Assembly: GCA_029565675.1 (NCBI GenBank)
Contig: JAKQNP010000025.1
Coordinates: 29,338-93,337 of the forward strand
From: a bacterium
GTDB taxonomy: Bacteria > Zhuqueibacterota > Zhuqueibacteria > Residuimicrobiales > Oceaniaggregativiventaceae
Length of the DNA stretch: 64,000 nucleotides
Direction: 5' to 3'
Notes under the pieces: model-generated
What the model saw: the letters and a program-made list of their open reading frames with translations, nothing else
Databases searched by the model: none
What the model was told of the DNA's origin: nothing
Part shown: positions 35,199 through 44,698 of the stretch, one piece after another
Numbering within the stretch: the stretch's first letter is position 1
How the letters are laid out: each line of letters begins with the position of its first letter
Program-made: the position numbers and the translations under genes

Positions 35199-36305
35199 CT
35201 AGAGATCTTTTTCGAAAATCCGCATGGTGCGATTTTTTCTCATCCCCAACTTGAGCACCGCATCTTTCATGGGAAAATTATCCTCGAGAATATAATTGGC
35301 TTCGACAACGGCGTCGACATCCTTGAGCACCTCCCAGATGCGCGAATAGAGCAAAGTATCGATGCCCCGGCGCTGGAATTCCGGCACGATGCCCAAAGCC
35401 CAGATGCGGAAGATGCGGATCGACTGCAATTTGAACAGCAGGCGGTACCACGCTTTTGGCAAAAGTCGCCCGTTGCATCCCTGCAACAATTGCATAATAT
35501 CCGGCAAGGCGATGCAAAATCCGATCGGTTCATCCCCCGCTTCGACGATCTGCACCAGTTCCGGCCTCACGATTCGCTTTAGATCGCGCGCGATCCCCTC
35601 TGCCTCTTCCTCGCTGACCGGCGCATAGCCCCAGTTGTTCTGCAAGGAGCGGTTGCTCAAATCGACGATGATTCGCACGTCGCGCAGCAGATTTTTCATG
35701 TCGATGCTGCGCAACCGCAAACCGTATTTGCGCATCAGGCTCTGGCGATGGCGCAGGAAGCGCTCCGGCAGGGGATAATCGAGCGAGCGGCTGACAAAAA
35801 CCTCCAGATCCTTGACCTTTTGCAGGCCAAAGGCGGCGAACAACTCGGCATAATATGGCGGATTGTAGGGCGACATCAGCCGGGGAGGCGAGGCAAAATC
35901 ATCGATGACCACACCCCAGTTCTGCGACTCGAAGCTGATCGGACCGCGCATGCGGGTCATCCCGCGCTTGCGCAGCCAGTCTGCGCAAGCATCGAGCAGA
36001 TATTCCGCAACCTGCACATCGTCGACAGCTTCGAAACTGCCGAAAAACCCGACCTTTTCGTTCCAATGCCGGTTATATCCGTCGTCAATAAAAGCCGCCG
36101 CTCGGCCAATTGCATTGCCGCCGTCGGCAGCCAGAAACAACACGTGCTCACCATGCTGCAACAGGCTGTTCTTGCCGGGGTCGAAGAGCTTTTTCTGTTC
36201 CGAGCGCAATGGCGGAATCCACAGTGGATCAGAGCAATAGAATCGATAGGGAAAATCGATGAACGCTTTTTTTTGTTTTGCCGTGACGGCAGTCTGGATC
36301 TTCAT
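35199..36305 (-). CDS. GNAT-like protein, third gene of a two-component operon
   Basis: The 368-residue protein begins MKIQTAVTAKQKKAFIDFPYRFYCSDPLWIPPLRSEQKKLFDP, typical of a widespread family of GNAT-fold proteins of about 370-390 residues. The middle carries RMRGPISFESQNWGVVIDDFASPPRLMSPYNPPYYAELFAAFGLQKVKDLEVF. The C-terminal acetyl-CoA module has ALGIVPEFQRRGIDTLLYSRIWEVLKD, with the R-R-G-I-D turn, and NYILEDNFPMKDAVLKLGM. The substrate is unknown. The start is ATG 36305; the sequence before it is not protein-like. It lies 16 bp after a response regulator gene, so it is likely co-transcribed with the kinase and regulator. Confidence 0.75.
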   Translation of the reverse strand: MKIQTAVTAKQKKAFIDFPYRFYCSDPLWIPPLRSEQKKLFDPGKNSLLQHGEHVLFLAADGGNAIGRAAAFIDDGYNRHWNEKVGFFGSFEAVDDVQVAEYLLDACADWLRKRGMTRMRGPISFESQNWGVVIDDFASPPRLMSPYNPPYYAELFAAFGLQKVKDLEVFVSRSLDYPLPERFLRHRQSLMRKYGLRLRSIDMKNLLRDVRIIVDLSNRSLQNNWGYAPVSEEEAEGIARDLKRIVRPELVQIVEAGDEPIGFCIALPDIMQLLQGCNGRLLPKAWYRLLFKLQSIRIFRIWALGIVPEFQRRGIDTLLYSRIWEVLKDVDAVVEANYILEDNFPMKDAVLKLGMRKNRTMRIFEKDL

Positions 36306-36321
36306 CTGCGCGGCCTCGATT

Positions 36322-37020
36322 CTACGGGTTATACAGATAGCCTGCCCCGCGCACGCTGATAAAATGGATCGGCCGGGAAGGCTGGGGTTCAAAATATTTG
36401 CGCAGCCGGGCGACGAAATTGTCCACCGTGCGGGTATCGATCTGCGCATGCAAATGCCAGACGTTTTCAAGCAGCTCACGGCGAGAAATGATCCGTCCCT
36501 TGTGCTCGACAAAATAGTGCAACAGTTCGGCTTCCTGGTGGGTCAAACGCAAGGTACGCTTGTCGCAGCGGATGGTCAAATCGCTGAAATCGACCCGGCA
36601 TTTGCCGACTTTCAAGGTCACTTTCAGGGTTTCGCTTTGCCGGTACCAGCTTTTGCGCTTGAGCATTCCGTTGACCCGCAACAACAGTTCCTTCAGGTGA
36701 AATGGTTTGGTCAAATAATCATCCGCCCCCGATTCCAAGCCGCGGATCCGGTCGTCGGATCCGGTCCTGGCGGTCAGCATCAAGATGGGGATTTGCGCCG
36801 ATTGCCGGCGGATGGTTTCAGCCACTGCAAATCCGTCGATGTAGGGCAACATGAGATCGAGAATGACCAGATCGATCGTTCGACCATCAAAACTCTCGAG
36901 GCCTGTGCGGCCATCCCGGGCCCAGGTAACCCGATACCCCTCTTCCTCAAGGTTGAAGAGCAGAACTCTCGCCAGATTTTCTTCATCCTCGACGAGAAGA
37001 ATGTGACTCTTTTTCTTCAC
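36322..37020 (-). CDS. OmpR/PhoB-family response regulator
   Basis: The 232-residue protein has a receiver domain (ILLVEDEENLARVL with the acidic pocket at residues 11-12, phosphoacceptor Asp55 in LVILDLMLPY, TAR at about 83 and Lys in TKPFHLKE). A winged-helix DNA-binding domain follows: RTLRLTHQEAELLHYFVEHKGRIISRRELLENVW and RTVDNFVARLRKYFE. It is a transcription regulator phosphorylated by the kinase of the preceding gene, with which it overlaps by 38 bp. No binding site could be identified. Confidence 0.95.
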   Translation of the reverse strand: MKKKSHILLVEDEENLARVLLFNLEEEGYRVTWARDGRTGLESFDGRTIDLVILDLMLPYIDGFAVAETIRRQSAQIPILMLTARTGSDDRIRGLESGADDYLTKPFHLKELLLRVNGMLKRKSWYRQSETLKVTLKVGKCRVDFSDLTIRCDKRTLRLTHQEAELLHYFVEHKGRIISRRELLENVWHLHAQIDTRTVDNFVARLRKYFEPQPSRPIHFISVRGAGYLYNP

Positions 37021-38050
37021 AGCCAGCCTTGTCTAAAAGTCCTTTTCCCTGGCGAATTTGCCGGGTAAAATCGAGGAGTCGATCGAGTGTGCGTTTCTTT
37101 CGTTCCGGATAGATCGGCAGTTCCATCGCAACCGTCATCCCTTTCCCCTTTCCCGCGCTGTGCACCCAAACGCGTCCTCCATGAACCCTGATAATCTCCC
37201 TGACCCAGTAGAGCCCCAGACCCGTCCCCTTGATCGTCGGGCTGTTCGCATCATGCAGGCGATAGAATTTTTCAAAGATCTTTTTTTGATTCTTTTTTTG
37301 TGCCAGCCCGATGCCCTGATCGCTGAACCTGATCACCGCATCGTGCGAGGAGCGGTAGACCCGCACCTCGATTTGCGGTGGCTCCGTACTGTATTTGATC
37401 GCATTGTCCATGAGATTGTTGAACACCATCAACAGGGCGCTGGCATCGGCGACGAGCTGGCACTCCAGATGCCCTCTGGAGTGAACCGCAGAGACGGGCA
37501 GCTTGAATTGATCTCGGCTCTCCCTTAGCAAACCTGAAATCAGTTCATCCGCATCATAGAGCTGAAAATTATAAGCGATCTTTTTTTGCTCCAGAGCGGC
37601 GATGTCGAGGATCGAATTGATCAATCGCTTCAGGCGCTGGGTATCCTGCAGCATCAGCTCGAAAAACTCTTTTTGCTTCTTAACCGGGACCTGACGCTCA
37701 CGCAGAGTCTCCAGATAGAGTTGGATCGAGGCCAGAGGCGATTTCAATTCATGGGTGACCGCGGCGATGAATCCGTCATAAAGACGGTTGAGGCTCAACT
37801 GCAAAGTGTAGTTGCGAAAGATGAGCAACAGGGCGATAGAAACAGCAAAGAGCAAGACCATTCCACCGATAAATGTTGCCAGACCAGAGGGCCTTTCGAT
37901 GGTGCGCGGCGAAATCCATTCGCTGACACGGCTGAAAAAGAGGTGATTGGATATAAAAGCATAAATCCACAGCCCAACCAGCGAAAACCAGGCGGTGAGA
38001 GCCAGTATAAAAATCACGATTGGACGTGCTGCAGAAGAGGATCCTTGCAT
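36983..38050 (-). CDS. Membrane sensor histidine kinase
   Basis: The 355-residue protein has two membrane helices (about 11-32 and 58-78) with a short periplasmic loop of 25 residues. Then come a HisKA domain (H100 in FIAAVTHELKSPLASIQLY) and an HATPase domain with the N box FNNLMDNAIKYS, G1 DQGIGLAQ and G2 GTGLGLYWVREII. The small external loop suggests it senses a membrane signal or a partner rather than a soluble ligand. I start at ATG 38050; the frame upstream is short and not typical. It shares a 38 bp overlap with the response regulator gene and lies back to back with a radical SAM gene. Confidence 0.93.
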   Translation of the reverse strand: MQGSSSAARPIVIFILALTAWFSLVGLWIYAFISNHLFFSRVSEWISPRTIERPSGLATFIGGMVLLFAVSIALLLIFRNYTLQLSLNRLYDGFIAAVTHELKSPLASIQLYLETLRERQVPVKKQKEFFELMLQDTQRLKRLINSILDIAALEQKKIAYNFQLYDADELISGLLRESRDQFKLPVSAVHSRGHLECQLVADASALLMVFNNLMDNAIKYSTEPPQIEVRVYRSSHDAVIRFSDQGIGLAQKKNQKKIFEKFYRLHDANSPTIKGTGLGLYWVREIIRVHGGRVWVHSAGKGKGMTVAMELPIYPERKKRTLDRLLDFTRQIRQGKGLLDKAGCEEKESHSSRRG

Positions 38051-38221
38051 CGCTATGCCGTCTTTTACACTAGTTTTACAATTCGATTGGCAAAAAGGTT
38101 GTATCTTAAGGTAAGAGACCAAAAGCAACAAGTAAAGCAAAATCCGCCAGCGGCGGCGAAAGCAGTCGATCTTGCGGGCCTTTTCCGACGCTTTTCATCC
38201 ACCATATCGAGGAGATCCAAG

Positions 38222-39700
38222 ATGAACATCCTGCTTGTCTATCCGGAAACGCCGCCTACCTTTTGGAGTTTTAAAGGCGCCATCCAGTTCGTGGCGAAAA
38301 AAGCATCGGACATCCCGTTGGGGATGATCACCGTTGCAGCACTTTTGCCGAAGGAATGGGAGAAAAAGCTGGTTGATTTGAACGTGGCATCGTTGAAAGA
38401 TCGGGACCTGGAGTGGGCGGACGTTGTTTTCCTTGGCGGGATGAATATTCAGATCCAGTCCTTTCGAGAGGTCATTCGGCGCTGCAAAGCTCGGGGGCTC
38501 AAGGTGGTGGCTGGCGGGCCGCTGGTCACTTCCAATCCCGAGCAATTTCCCGAGGTGGATCATTTTGTTCTCAACGAAGCCGAAATCACCTTGCCGCCCT
38601 TTATCGCCGATCTCGGCAACGGCACTGCCAAATCGGTCTATCGCACCAATGAGTTCCCGGATCTGAGCCGTTCGCCCAGGCCGCTGTACGAGTTGCTCGA
38701 TCACAAAAAATACGCCCAGATGAGCGTTCAGTATTCACGCGGTTGTCCATTTGATTGCGAATTCTGCAGCATCACTTTGTTGAACGGCCGCAAGGCGCGC
38801 ACCAAATCCCGCGAACAATTTCTGGGCGAGCTCACTTCGCTCTACGACCTGGGATGGCGGGGCAATGTGTTTATCGTCGACGATAATTTTATCGGCAACA
38901 AGCGCAAACTCAAAAACGATATTCTGCCGGCGCTTATCGACTGGTCGCAACTGCGCCGCTATCCGTTTCGTTTTACCACCGAAGTGTCGATCAACCTCTC
39001 CGATGATCATGAATTGACCGAAATGATGGTCAAGGCCGGTTTTGTCCACACCTTTATCGGCATCGAAACGCCCAATGAAGAGAGCCTGCAGGAATGCGGC
39101 AAGACGCAAAACCGCCAACGCGATCTTGTCGATTCGGTGAAAAAGCTTCAGCGCCGGGGCTTGACTGTTTCCGGCGGATTCATTGTCGGATTCGATCACG
39201 ATCCGCCATCGATTTTCGAGCAGCAGATTCGCTTCATTCAACAGAGCGGCATCGTCACCGCCATGGTGGGGCTTCTCAACGCGCCGACCGGCACCCGGCT
39301 GTTCGAGCGATTGAAGGCAGAAAATCGCCTGCTCCGGATCATGAGCGGCGACAACATGGACGGATCGATGAACTTTGTCCCCAAAATGGATCCCGACACC
39401 TTGATCCAGGGTTACCGGCATATTCTGCGCACCGTCTATGCGCAAAAAGCCTACTACGAACGCCTTGTCCTGTTTTTGCGGGAATATCGCCATCCAAAAG
39501 GACGACGGCAGCGCCTCTCCGGCGCTGAAATCCAGGCTTTTTTCCGCTCGCTTTATAAACTCGGCATGCGGGAAAAAGGCCGGCGCTACTACTGGAAACT
39601 CTTGCTGCACTGTATGCTGCGCTATCCGAACAAACTGTCAACCGCTGTGACGCTGGCGATCTATGGTTTTCATTTCCGCCGGGTGGTTGAAGCGCTATAA
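38222..39700 (+). CDS. B12-binding radical SAM protein with DUF4070-like C-terminus
   Basis: The 492-residue protein starts with a cobalamin-binding-like domain (MNILLVYPETPPTFWSF, then ADVVFLGGMNIQIQSFREVI and VVAGGPLVTSNPEQFPEVDHFVLNEAE). The radical SAM core has Cys175, Cys179 and Cys182 in SRGCPFDCEFCSI, then EVSINL and FIGIETPNEESLQECGKTQN. The C-terminal part (SGGFIVGFDHDPPSIFEQQIRFIQ) fits DUF4070. Members include hopanoid and lipid-modifying enzymes. The ATG at 38222 has GAGGAG upstream. It converges with the GH127-like gene, overlapping it by six bases. Substrate unknown. Confidence 0.88.
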   Translation: MNILLVYPETPPTFWSFKGAIQFVAKKASDIPLGMITVAALLPKEWEKKLVDLNVASLKDRDLEWADVVFLGGMNIQIQSFREVIRRCKARGLKVVAGGPLVTSNPEQFPEVDHFVLNEAEITLPPFIADLGNGTAKSVYRTNEFPDLSRSPRPLYELLDHKKYAQMSVQYSRGCPFDCEFCSITLLNGRKARTKSREQFLGELTSLYDLGWRGNVFIVDDNFIGNKRKLKNDILPALIDWSQLRRYPFRFTTEVSINLSDDHELTEMMVKAGFVHTFIGIETPNEESLQECGKTQNRQRDLVDSVKKLQRRGLTVSGGFIVGFDHDPPSIFEQQIRFIQQSGIVTAMVGLLNAPTGTRLFERLKAENRLLRIMSGDNMDGSMNFVPKMDPDTLIQGYRHILRTVYAQKAYYERLVLFLREYRHPKGRRQRLSGAEIQAFFRSLYKLGMREKGRRYYWKLLLHCMLRYPNKLSTAVTLAIYGFHFRRVVEAL

Positions 39701-41356
39701 ACGCCGGGGGTTGGCGAACAGCACCTGACGGTCGCGCCAGGGCTGCAGCAGATGATAGAGCGGTGACAGTTCGATGTTGCCGCAGCGGCATCCGTTGCCG
39801 TCGCAGTGCAGCGATTCGGTTGCGGGCAGCTGGATCTCGCCCTGCGGAGACCGATCCGCAGCCAGGAGCAGCGGCCCCCGCCGCACCGTGCCATACCCTG
39901 GCAGGGCTCGCTCGCCAAGGCTTGGCAGCCGGCGGATAACGGGATCAAAGCGATAGACAAGCGTGTCGCCGGATCTGGCGCGATGGTCGATCTGCAAGAA
40001 TCCATCGCGAATCTCGAGGGGCAAGGATGCGCCGTTGATGGTCAGACTCGAGGGTCGAACAAAACAGGGCGCGAACAGCCGCCACTCAACGGCCAGCGGA
40101 TTCGGGCATTCGACCACCCTGATCGTGCAGCTCCCGCCGGTCGGATAATCGCTCTTTTGTTCTACAGTCAATTCACCGCCGTCGAGCCGCAATATCGCGC
40201 GGTTGTCCGCGAAAAAGGGGACAAAAACCCTGTTTCCGCGGGTATAATAGGCAGATTGGGCGACAAAGCTGAGCCCCTCACCGCCGCGCATGGTGCAGCA
40301 CCAGTGAGCCTCTTGCATGCGTATTTCCAGAAAAGGCGATCCGGCGCCGCTGCAGCTGTTGCAGCCGAATCCGCCGTTGAGGCGCTGGGTGGCGGCCAGG
40401 GCATTGTAAGTGATGTGATGCGCATCCTCGAGATAGACCGCCTCTCCGGTGGCGCGCCAGAGGGTCACCGCCGTCATCAGAGCATCGATGATGGCGCAGG
40501 GCTCGCTGTGCGACGGCCTGCCGAACCATCCATGGTTTTCATAATTTTCGCTCATGGCCAGGCGTTTGTAGAGGTCGAATCGCTCTGCGACGGCATCGAC
40601 CAGCGAGCGATCGCCGGTTGCCTCGGCATAGCGCAGCAGACCGCGCAGAGCGGTGAGCGTGGCGTGGGTTTGCGCCCGAATGGCGTCGAGGTCGAAACGG
40701 AGAAAAACCGCGATCATCTCCTCGATCAGGGGACGCAGCTGGTCGTCTTGCAAAATCGACCAGGCTTGCACCAGACCGTCGAGCAGAATAAAGATACAGC
40801 CTACGTCGGTGGAGAGAATCCAGCCGTCGACGCGCTGCAGCCGGCGGGTGCCGATGATACCGCCGCCCTGTTCGCGCGCCTGCGGATCGAGGGGATAGGT
40901 TTTTGCCATGCTGCCGGCCAGGGGCAGGACGAGATTGTCGATGATGCGGCGGATCATCTCGAGCAAGGCGGGGTCGCTTTTCCAGCGATAGGTCTCACAC
41001 AGCGCGCGCAAAACCCAGCCGTGCGATGCAAGCTGTTGTTCGTCCCAGCCGCCTGCAGGTTGGATGTCGCCGAAATAGCCAAGCCGGTTCATCTTTTGCG
41101 GAAAAAGACAGAGAATGGAGTCGAAAAACAGCGGTTGTCTCTGGGTGGCCTGAGCCAGGAGCGCCAGAGCCAGCACTGTGCGACCTTCGGTATCGCCGGG
41201 CCAATAAAAGCTCTCCTCGTTGGTCAAAAAAACCTTGTGCGGCTGGTATTTTTCCTCTTCCAGGCGGTCGAAATTCTTGTGCAACCGCACGGCCAATTCT
41301 CCACCTGCCTGCTGATCGGCAAGCGCCATAGCCCGGGGCCAGGTCATCGAGTTCAT
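39695..41356 (-). CDS. GH127-like glycoside hydrolase (beta-L-arabinofuranosidase family)
   Basis: The 553-residue protein matches the GH127/DUF1680 family: an (alpha/alpha)6-barrel region with WPGDTEGRTVLALALLAQAT, GYFGDIQPAGGWDEQQLASHGWVLRALCETY and SENYENHGWFGRPSHSEPC. The metal-binding double cysteine in EAHWCCTMRGGEGL follows, then a beta-rich C-terminal domain. It would cleave L-arabinofuranosyl residues from plant or cell-surface glycans. No signal peptide is visible, so it is probably cytoplasmic. It follows a GH37-like gene on the same strand, suggesting a small glycan-use operon. Confidence 0.8.
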   Translation of the reverse strand: MNSMTWPRAMALADQQAGGELAVRLHKNFDRLEEEKYQPHKVFLTNEESFYWPGDTEGRTVLALALLAQATQRQPLFFDSILCLFPQKMNRLGYFGDIQPAGGWDEQQLASHGWVLRALCETYRWKSDPALLEMIRRIIDNLVLPLAGSMAKTYPLDPQAREQGGGIIGTRRLQRVDGWILSTDVGCIFILLDGLVQAWSILQDDQLRPLIEEMIAVFLRFDLDAIRAQTHATLTALRGLLRYAEATGDRSLVDAVAERFDLYKRLAMSENYENHGWFGRPSHSEPCAIIDALMTAVTLWRATGEAVYLEDAHHITYNALAATQRLNGGFGCNSCSGAGSPFLEIRMQEAHWCCTMRGGEGLSFVAQSAYYTRGNRVFVPFFADNRAILRLDGGELTVEQKSDYPTGGSCTIRVVECPNPLAVEWRLFAPCFVRPSSLTINGASLPLEIRDGFLQIDHRARSGDTLVYRFDPVIRRLPSLGERALPGYGTVRRGPLLLAADRSPQGEIQLPATESLHCDGNGCRCGNIELSPLYHLLQPWRDRQVLFANPRRL

Positions 41357-41741
41357 GTCATCCCTTCAAGGTTTGTGGATGGTTTCCGGATAGTGCTGTC
41401 GATAATGATATTGAAACCTTGGCGGCGCCGGCATTCTGCAGCGTCGCGTTTGCGCGTCGCGGTGCTGTTTGTAGCAGCCGATGAGGCGGAGCGGATTGCG
41501 GAACAGGTGTTTTGCCCGTCCCCACGATCCATGTGAGGCAGACAGGGTTGTTCATAAAAAGGTTGCGGAGCGCGACCCCGCAGGCCGCCGCTCTTGCGGC
41601 CGAGGAGGCGCGCGCAGCCGCCGGAGGACCCCGCAGGCGGCGCGCCCGCGCCGAGTGTTGTCTGGTCACATCGCCGATGACCCAGGCGCGCCGCCGAGGA
41701 GGCCGGAGGTGGACAAAAAAACGCTCCAGTCAGGCTAAGAT
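41357..41741. other. Gap between two glycoside hydrolase genes with a G+C-rich island
   Basis: No gene is recognised. Bases of about 41570-41720 are strikingly rich in G and C (runs of GCGGCCGAGGAGGCGCGCGC type), unlike the flanks. Both strands are open over part of it (for example AEEARAAAGGPRRRRARAEC on the plus strand), but such low-complexity reading is expected from the composition alone. It may be a spacer of foreign origin or a structured RNA region. Confidence 0.4.
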
Positions 41742-43067
41742 TCAGGGTTTCGACCGATTCAATCGCTCTTTGACCCATTCGTGCAGGGCGATAAAAACCC
41801 CGGCGGTCCAGCCCTGCTGCTCATCGGCGACGTATTCGAAATCGTTGATGCGGCCGTCGACGGTGAACTTTTCCCAGACCTTGCCCGCGACGCGTTGTCC
41901 GGGAAATCGGGTCTTGACACCGTCGGCCGGATCAGGCTGAACGAAATTCTTCGCCACCACATCGAGATATTTCATGGCCAGCCGCAGGGCATCGGCCTCG
42001 TAGCCATAACGCCGCAGGCCGCTGACAGCCCACCAGGTCAATGGCGGCCACAGAGCCGGATGATCCCATTGGTAGCGCCGCGGCCGATCCGACGGCTCAC
42101 AAGCCGACAACCCGAAATCCCCTTCAAGAACAGCGAAAATGTCGCGCACCCGTCGGGCCTGCTCGTCGGTTGCCAGTCCCGCCCACAGCGGACAAAAGGT
42201 GATGGCCGAGGCGACGCGCGCGGGTCGCTGATTGACAAAGTCATAGTCGGCAAAAAACCCGCGTTTTTCATCCCAGAACAGGGTTTGGATCAGCTTTTTG
42301 CGCTGCCGGGCGCGCTCTTGCCAGCGCGGATCGACCGGACAGCCGGTTTCAACCGCCATCCACGCAAAGATCTCTTCATAAAGACAGAGATTGACATTGA
42401 GATCGAGACCGGCGAAATCGCTGCACCGTTCCTCGAAGCGCGGAGTAAAGTCCCAGCCTGTTTCGCCTTCGGCGAGATACGGAGAGGCGCGGCGGATTTT
42501 TTCGGCATCGGCAATGCCGTCGGGCAAAGACAACCTCGGCACCAGGATGGTGTTGTAAAATGACAGCAACTCTGGCGGCGTGGCATGATGGCTGAAGCGA
42601 TAGAGATTCGAAATCGGAGTGGCGTGTGATTCGATCGTTTGCGGCAAGCCGTCGGTCCAGAAAGCATATTCCTTCCGCAGCGTGGCGAAAGCGGCGGACA
42701 ACCAAGGGAGATCTTTGTCCGGTGCTTGTTGATACCAATCGCGCACCATCTGGGCCAGAAAAGGCGTTTGGGAACGGTTGACGCCCCAGGGATGGTTGGC
42801 GTTGGGGATAAACCCCCGCGTTTCAACCTGAGCCAAAAGATCGTCGATATTGTCGCGCGCCATCTGTACGCCTTTTGGCTCTTGCAGCAATCCGAGGTGA
42901 GTGAAATAGGTGTCCCAATAAAAGAGCATATCCGTTCCCGGGATGGAGGCCGTAAAGGGTTTGGGCAAACCGGGATAGATGGCAAGAGTTCTGGGCCAGG
43001 CGTCAGTGATGGCCGTTCTGACTTGCGGCCAGACATCGGCATAGCGCGGCGAATAAGATGGAAGCAT
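41742..43067 (-). CDS. GH37/trehalase-like glycoside hydrolase
   Basis: The 441-residue protein has trehalase-type (alpha/alpha)6 motifs: MLFYWDTYFTHLGLLQEPKGVQMARDNIDDLL, GFIPNANHPWGVNRSQTPFLAQMVRDWY, GETGWDFTPRFEERCSDFAGLDLNVNLCLYEEIFA and a late QWDHPALWPPLTWWAVSGLRRYGY. In GH37 the Asp of the GWD(F)S.RF motif and a Glu near the C-terminus are catalytic; here GWDF is present and the later acid may be in WEKFTVDGR or FEYVADEQQGW. It lacks a signal peptide. The gene is followed by the GH127-like gene after 385 bp. The first repeat copy of the dispersed family lies 24 bp upstream of its start. Confidence 0.78.
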   Translation of the reverse strand: MLPSYSPRYADVWPQVRTAITDAWPRTLAIYPGLPKPFTASIPGTDMLFYWDTYFTHLGLLQEPKGVQMARDNIDDLLAQVETRGFIPNANHPWGVNRSQTPFLAQMVRDWYQQAPDKDLPWLSAAFATLRKEYAFWTDGLPQTIESHATPISNLYRFSHHATPPELLSFYNTILVPRLSLPDGIADAEKIRRASPYLAEGETGWDFTPRFEERCSDFAGLDLNVNLCLYEEIFAWMAVETGCPVDPRWQERARQRKKLIQTLFWDEKRGFFADYDFVNQRPARVASAITFCPLWAGLATDEQARRVRDIFAVLEGDFGLSACEPSDRPRRYQWDHPALWPPLTWWAVSGLRRYGYEADALRLAMKYLDVVAKNFVQPDPADGVKTRFPGQRVAGKVWEKFTVDGRINDFEYVADEQQGWTAGVFIALHEWVKERLNRSKP

Positions 43068-43090
43068 CTGAGACCTCGAGAGTTAATTCC

Positions 43091-43219
43091 GGATTCGGCG
43101 CAAAGCACCAAAATCCACAAAAAATCAATCTGATCGAAACAAAAGGTGAAAAGTGCGCTTTTCGCAATCGCACAAAGAATAAGCGATTGACTATTTTTTT
43201 ACTCGGTTAACACCGAATC
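43091..43219 (-). repeat. Dispersed three-hairpin repeat, copy A
   Basis: This 129 bp copy lies in the minus orientation 24 bp upstream of the GH37-like gene start. The central hairpin GAAAAG-TGCG-CTTTTC is intact and the inner block AAGAATAAGCGATTGA is present. The distal arm (CGGCGC..GCACC) and the terminal arm (TCGG-TTAACA-CCGA) are weakened. Another weak match (GATCC..TTACCGAATC) lies at about 43252-43272. Confidence 0.7.
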
Positions 43220-43439
43220 AGAACAAAATATGAGAATGTATCGTTTTTGATCCGGTCATTACCGAATCTGGCTTTAGGAAAAGGGGCAAAGCCAGAAGGT
43301 AATAAAATTCGGGGAAAATGAAAGCGAATTCGTCATTGTGCGGATCCGTTGGCATTTTGCAGCTTGGCTTTTACGAACAAATCATGTATATTTTCGCAAC
43401 CAGGAAAATACCGAATTAACCGCTCACACACGAGGCGAG

Positions 43440-44636
43440 ATGACCGATCCAAAACTATTTTATCGCGAATTGGACGCTCTGTTGGCCAAGATACGGATCG
43501 AGAGCGGGGGCGAAGATTTTTTCAGCTTTATCTTGCAGGAACTCGACTCTGCATTTGGCCAGCGTTTGAGAATCGGCGAAGGACGGATATACGAGCTGCG
43601 CGGCCATGCGTTTGTGCTTTTGCACAGCAGCAACCAAACAAAAAACCATCTCTATTCACAACAGCTGTTGGTCGATTATGAGGTGGTGCAGCTCGCCTAT
43701 CAAAACCGCAGTTATATTTATGAAAAAAAAGAGCATATCCAGGCGTTCCACAGCACAGCAGCTGCGGCGACGCAAACCCAAACCGCGATATGGGTACATT
43801 CGCCCGATCGCTCCTGGTTGTGGGTTTTCAGCCTTTCGCCGGGCTGGGAACGGGAAGAAGTCAACCTTTTTACCAACTCGGTGCGCATGGCACTCAACTA
43901 TCGGCTGTTTTCCGACAACATCGGCGGTCGGCTGGAACAGGCTGTGCAAATCCAAAAGAGCCTTCTGCCCCAACGCAGCCCGGTTTATGCCGGATATCAA
44001 ATCTTTGGCCACTCCGAACCAGCCGAATTGGTGGGTGGTGATTTTTTCGATTTTTTTGACCTGGAAGACGCCAGCTTTGGCGTCAGCCTCGGCGATGCCA
44101 GTGGTCATGGATTGCCGGCAGCCTTGTTGGTGCGGGATGTGGTCATCGGCCTGCGCATGGGAATGGCCATGGATTTCCGCACCATCACGGTGTTGCGCCA
44201 TTTGAATCGCGTTATTCAGCGCAGCACCTATTCCAGCAATTACGTGTCCCTTTTTATCGGCGAAATCGAGGGTGACGGCCACCTCTTTTATGTCAATGCC
44301 GGCCATCCTGCACCGATATTGATCGGCGAAACAGGGGCAAGACAGCTGGAATCCACCGGCGTGACACTTGGCTTTATGCCCGAAATCGAGCTGCACCGCG
44401 GCTATGAACACATGACGCCCGGATCTGTTCTCGTCCTTTACAGCGATGGAATTATCGAACGAAATGAAAAAAACGATAACATGTTCGGGATGCAGCGGTT
44501 GATCAGCTTGATCGAAAATTGCCGCCACCTGGAAGCACAGGCGATCGTGGAGCGCATATTCGAAACGGTTTTCTCGTTCGGCGGTGATGCGCCTTGGGAA
44601 GACGATGCCTCGGTCGTGGCCATCAAACGGTTGTAA
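43440..44636 (+). CDS. SpoIIE/PP2C-type serine phosphatase with an N-terminal sensor-like region
   Basis: The 398-residue protein ends in a SpoIIE (PPM-type) phosphatase domain: QIQKSLLPQRSPVYAGYQIFGHSEPAELVGGDFFDFFDLEDASFGVSLGDASGHGLPAALLVRDVV, with metal ligands in VGGDFFDFF (198-206) and GDASGHG (218-224). Further motifs are YVNAGHPAPILI, VLYSDGIIE and the final DDASVVAI. The first 160 residues resemble a GAF-like sensor fold with no clear motif. Such proteins dephosphorylate anti-sigma-factor antagonists in partner-switching signalling. I start at ATG 43440 (GAGGCGAG upstream). No kinase or antagonist lies next to it. Confidence 0.9.
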   Translation: MTDPKLFYRELDALLAKIRIESGGEDFFSFILQELDSAFGQRLRIGEGRIYELRGHAFVLLHSSNQTKNHLYSQQLLVDYEVVQLAYQNRSYIYEKKEHIQAFHSTAAAATQTQTAIWVHSPDRSWLWVFSLSPGWEREEVNLFTNSVRMALNYRLFSDNIGGRLEQAVQIQKSLLPQRSPVYAGYQIFGHSEPAELVGGDFFDFFDLEDASFGVSLGDASGHGLPAALLVRDVVIGLRMGMAMDFRTITVLRHLNRVIQRSTYSSNYVSLFIGEIEGDGHLFYVNAGHPAPILIGETGARQLESTGVTLGFMPEIELHRGYEHMTPGSVLVLYSDGIIERNEKNDNMFGMQRLISLIENCRHLEAQAIVERIFETVFSFGGDAPWEDDASVVAIKRL

Positions 44637-44698
44637 CCGGGGCAAAGGTGGCATCCGGCAGCAAATCGGCCTCAACAGAATGCCAGAGGCGGGCAGGC

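Noticed and set aside
39806..41536. Long plus-strand open frame (576 codons) over the GH127-like gene
   Set aside because: Antisense to a recognised hydrolase with conserved motifs; no domain, no start signal.
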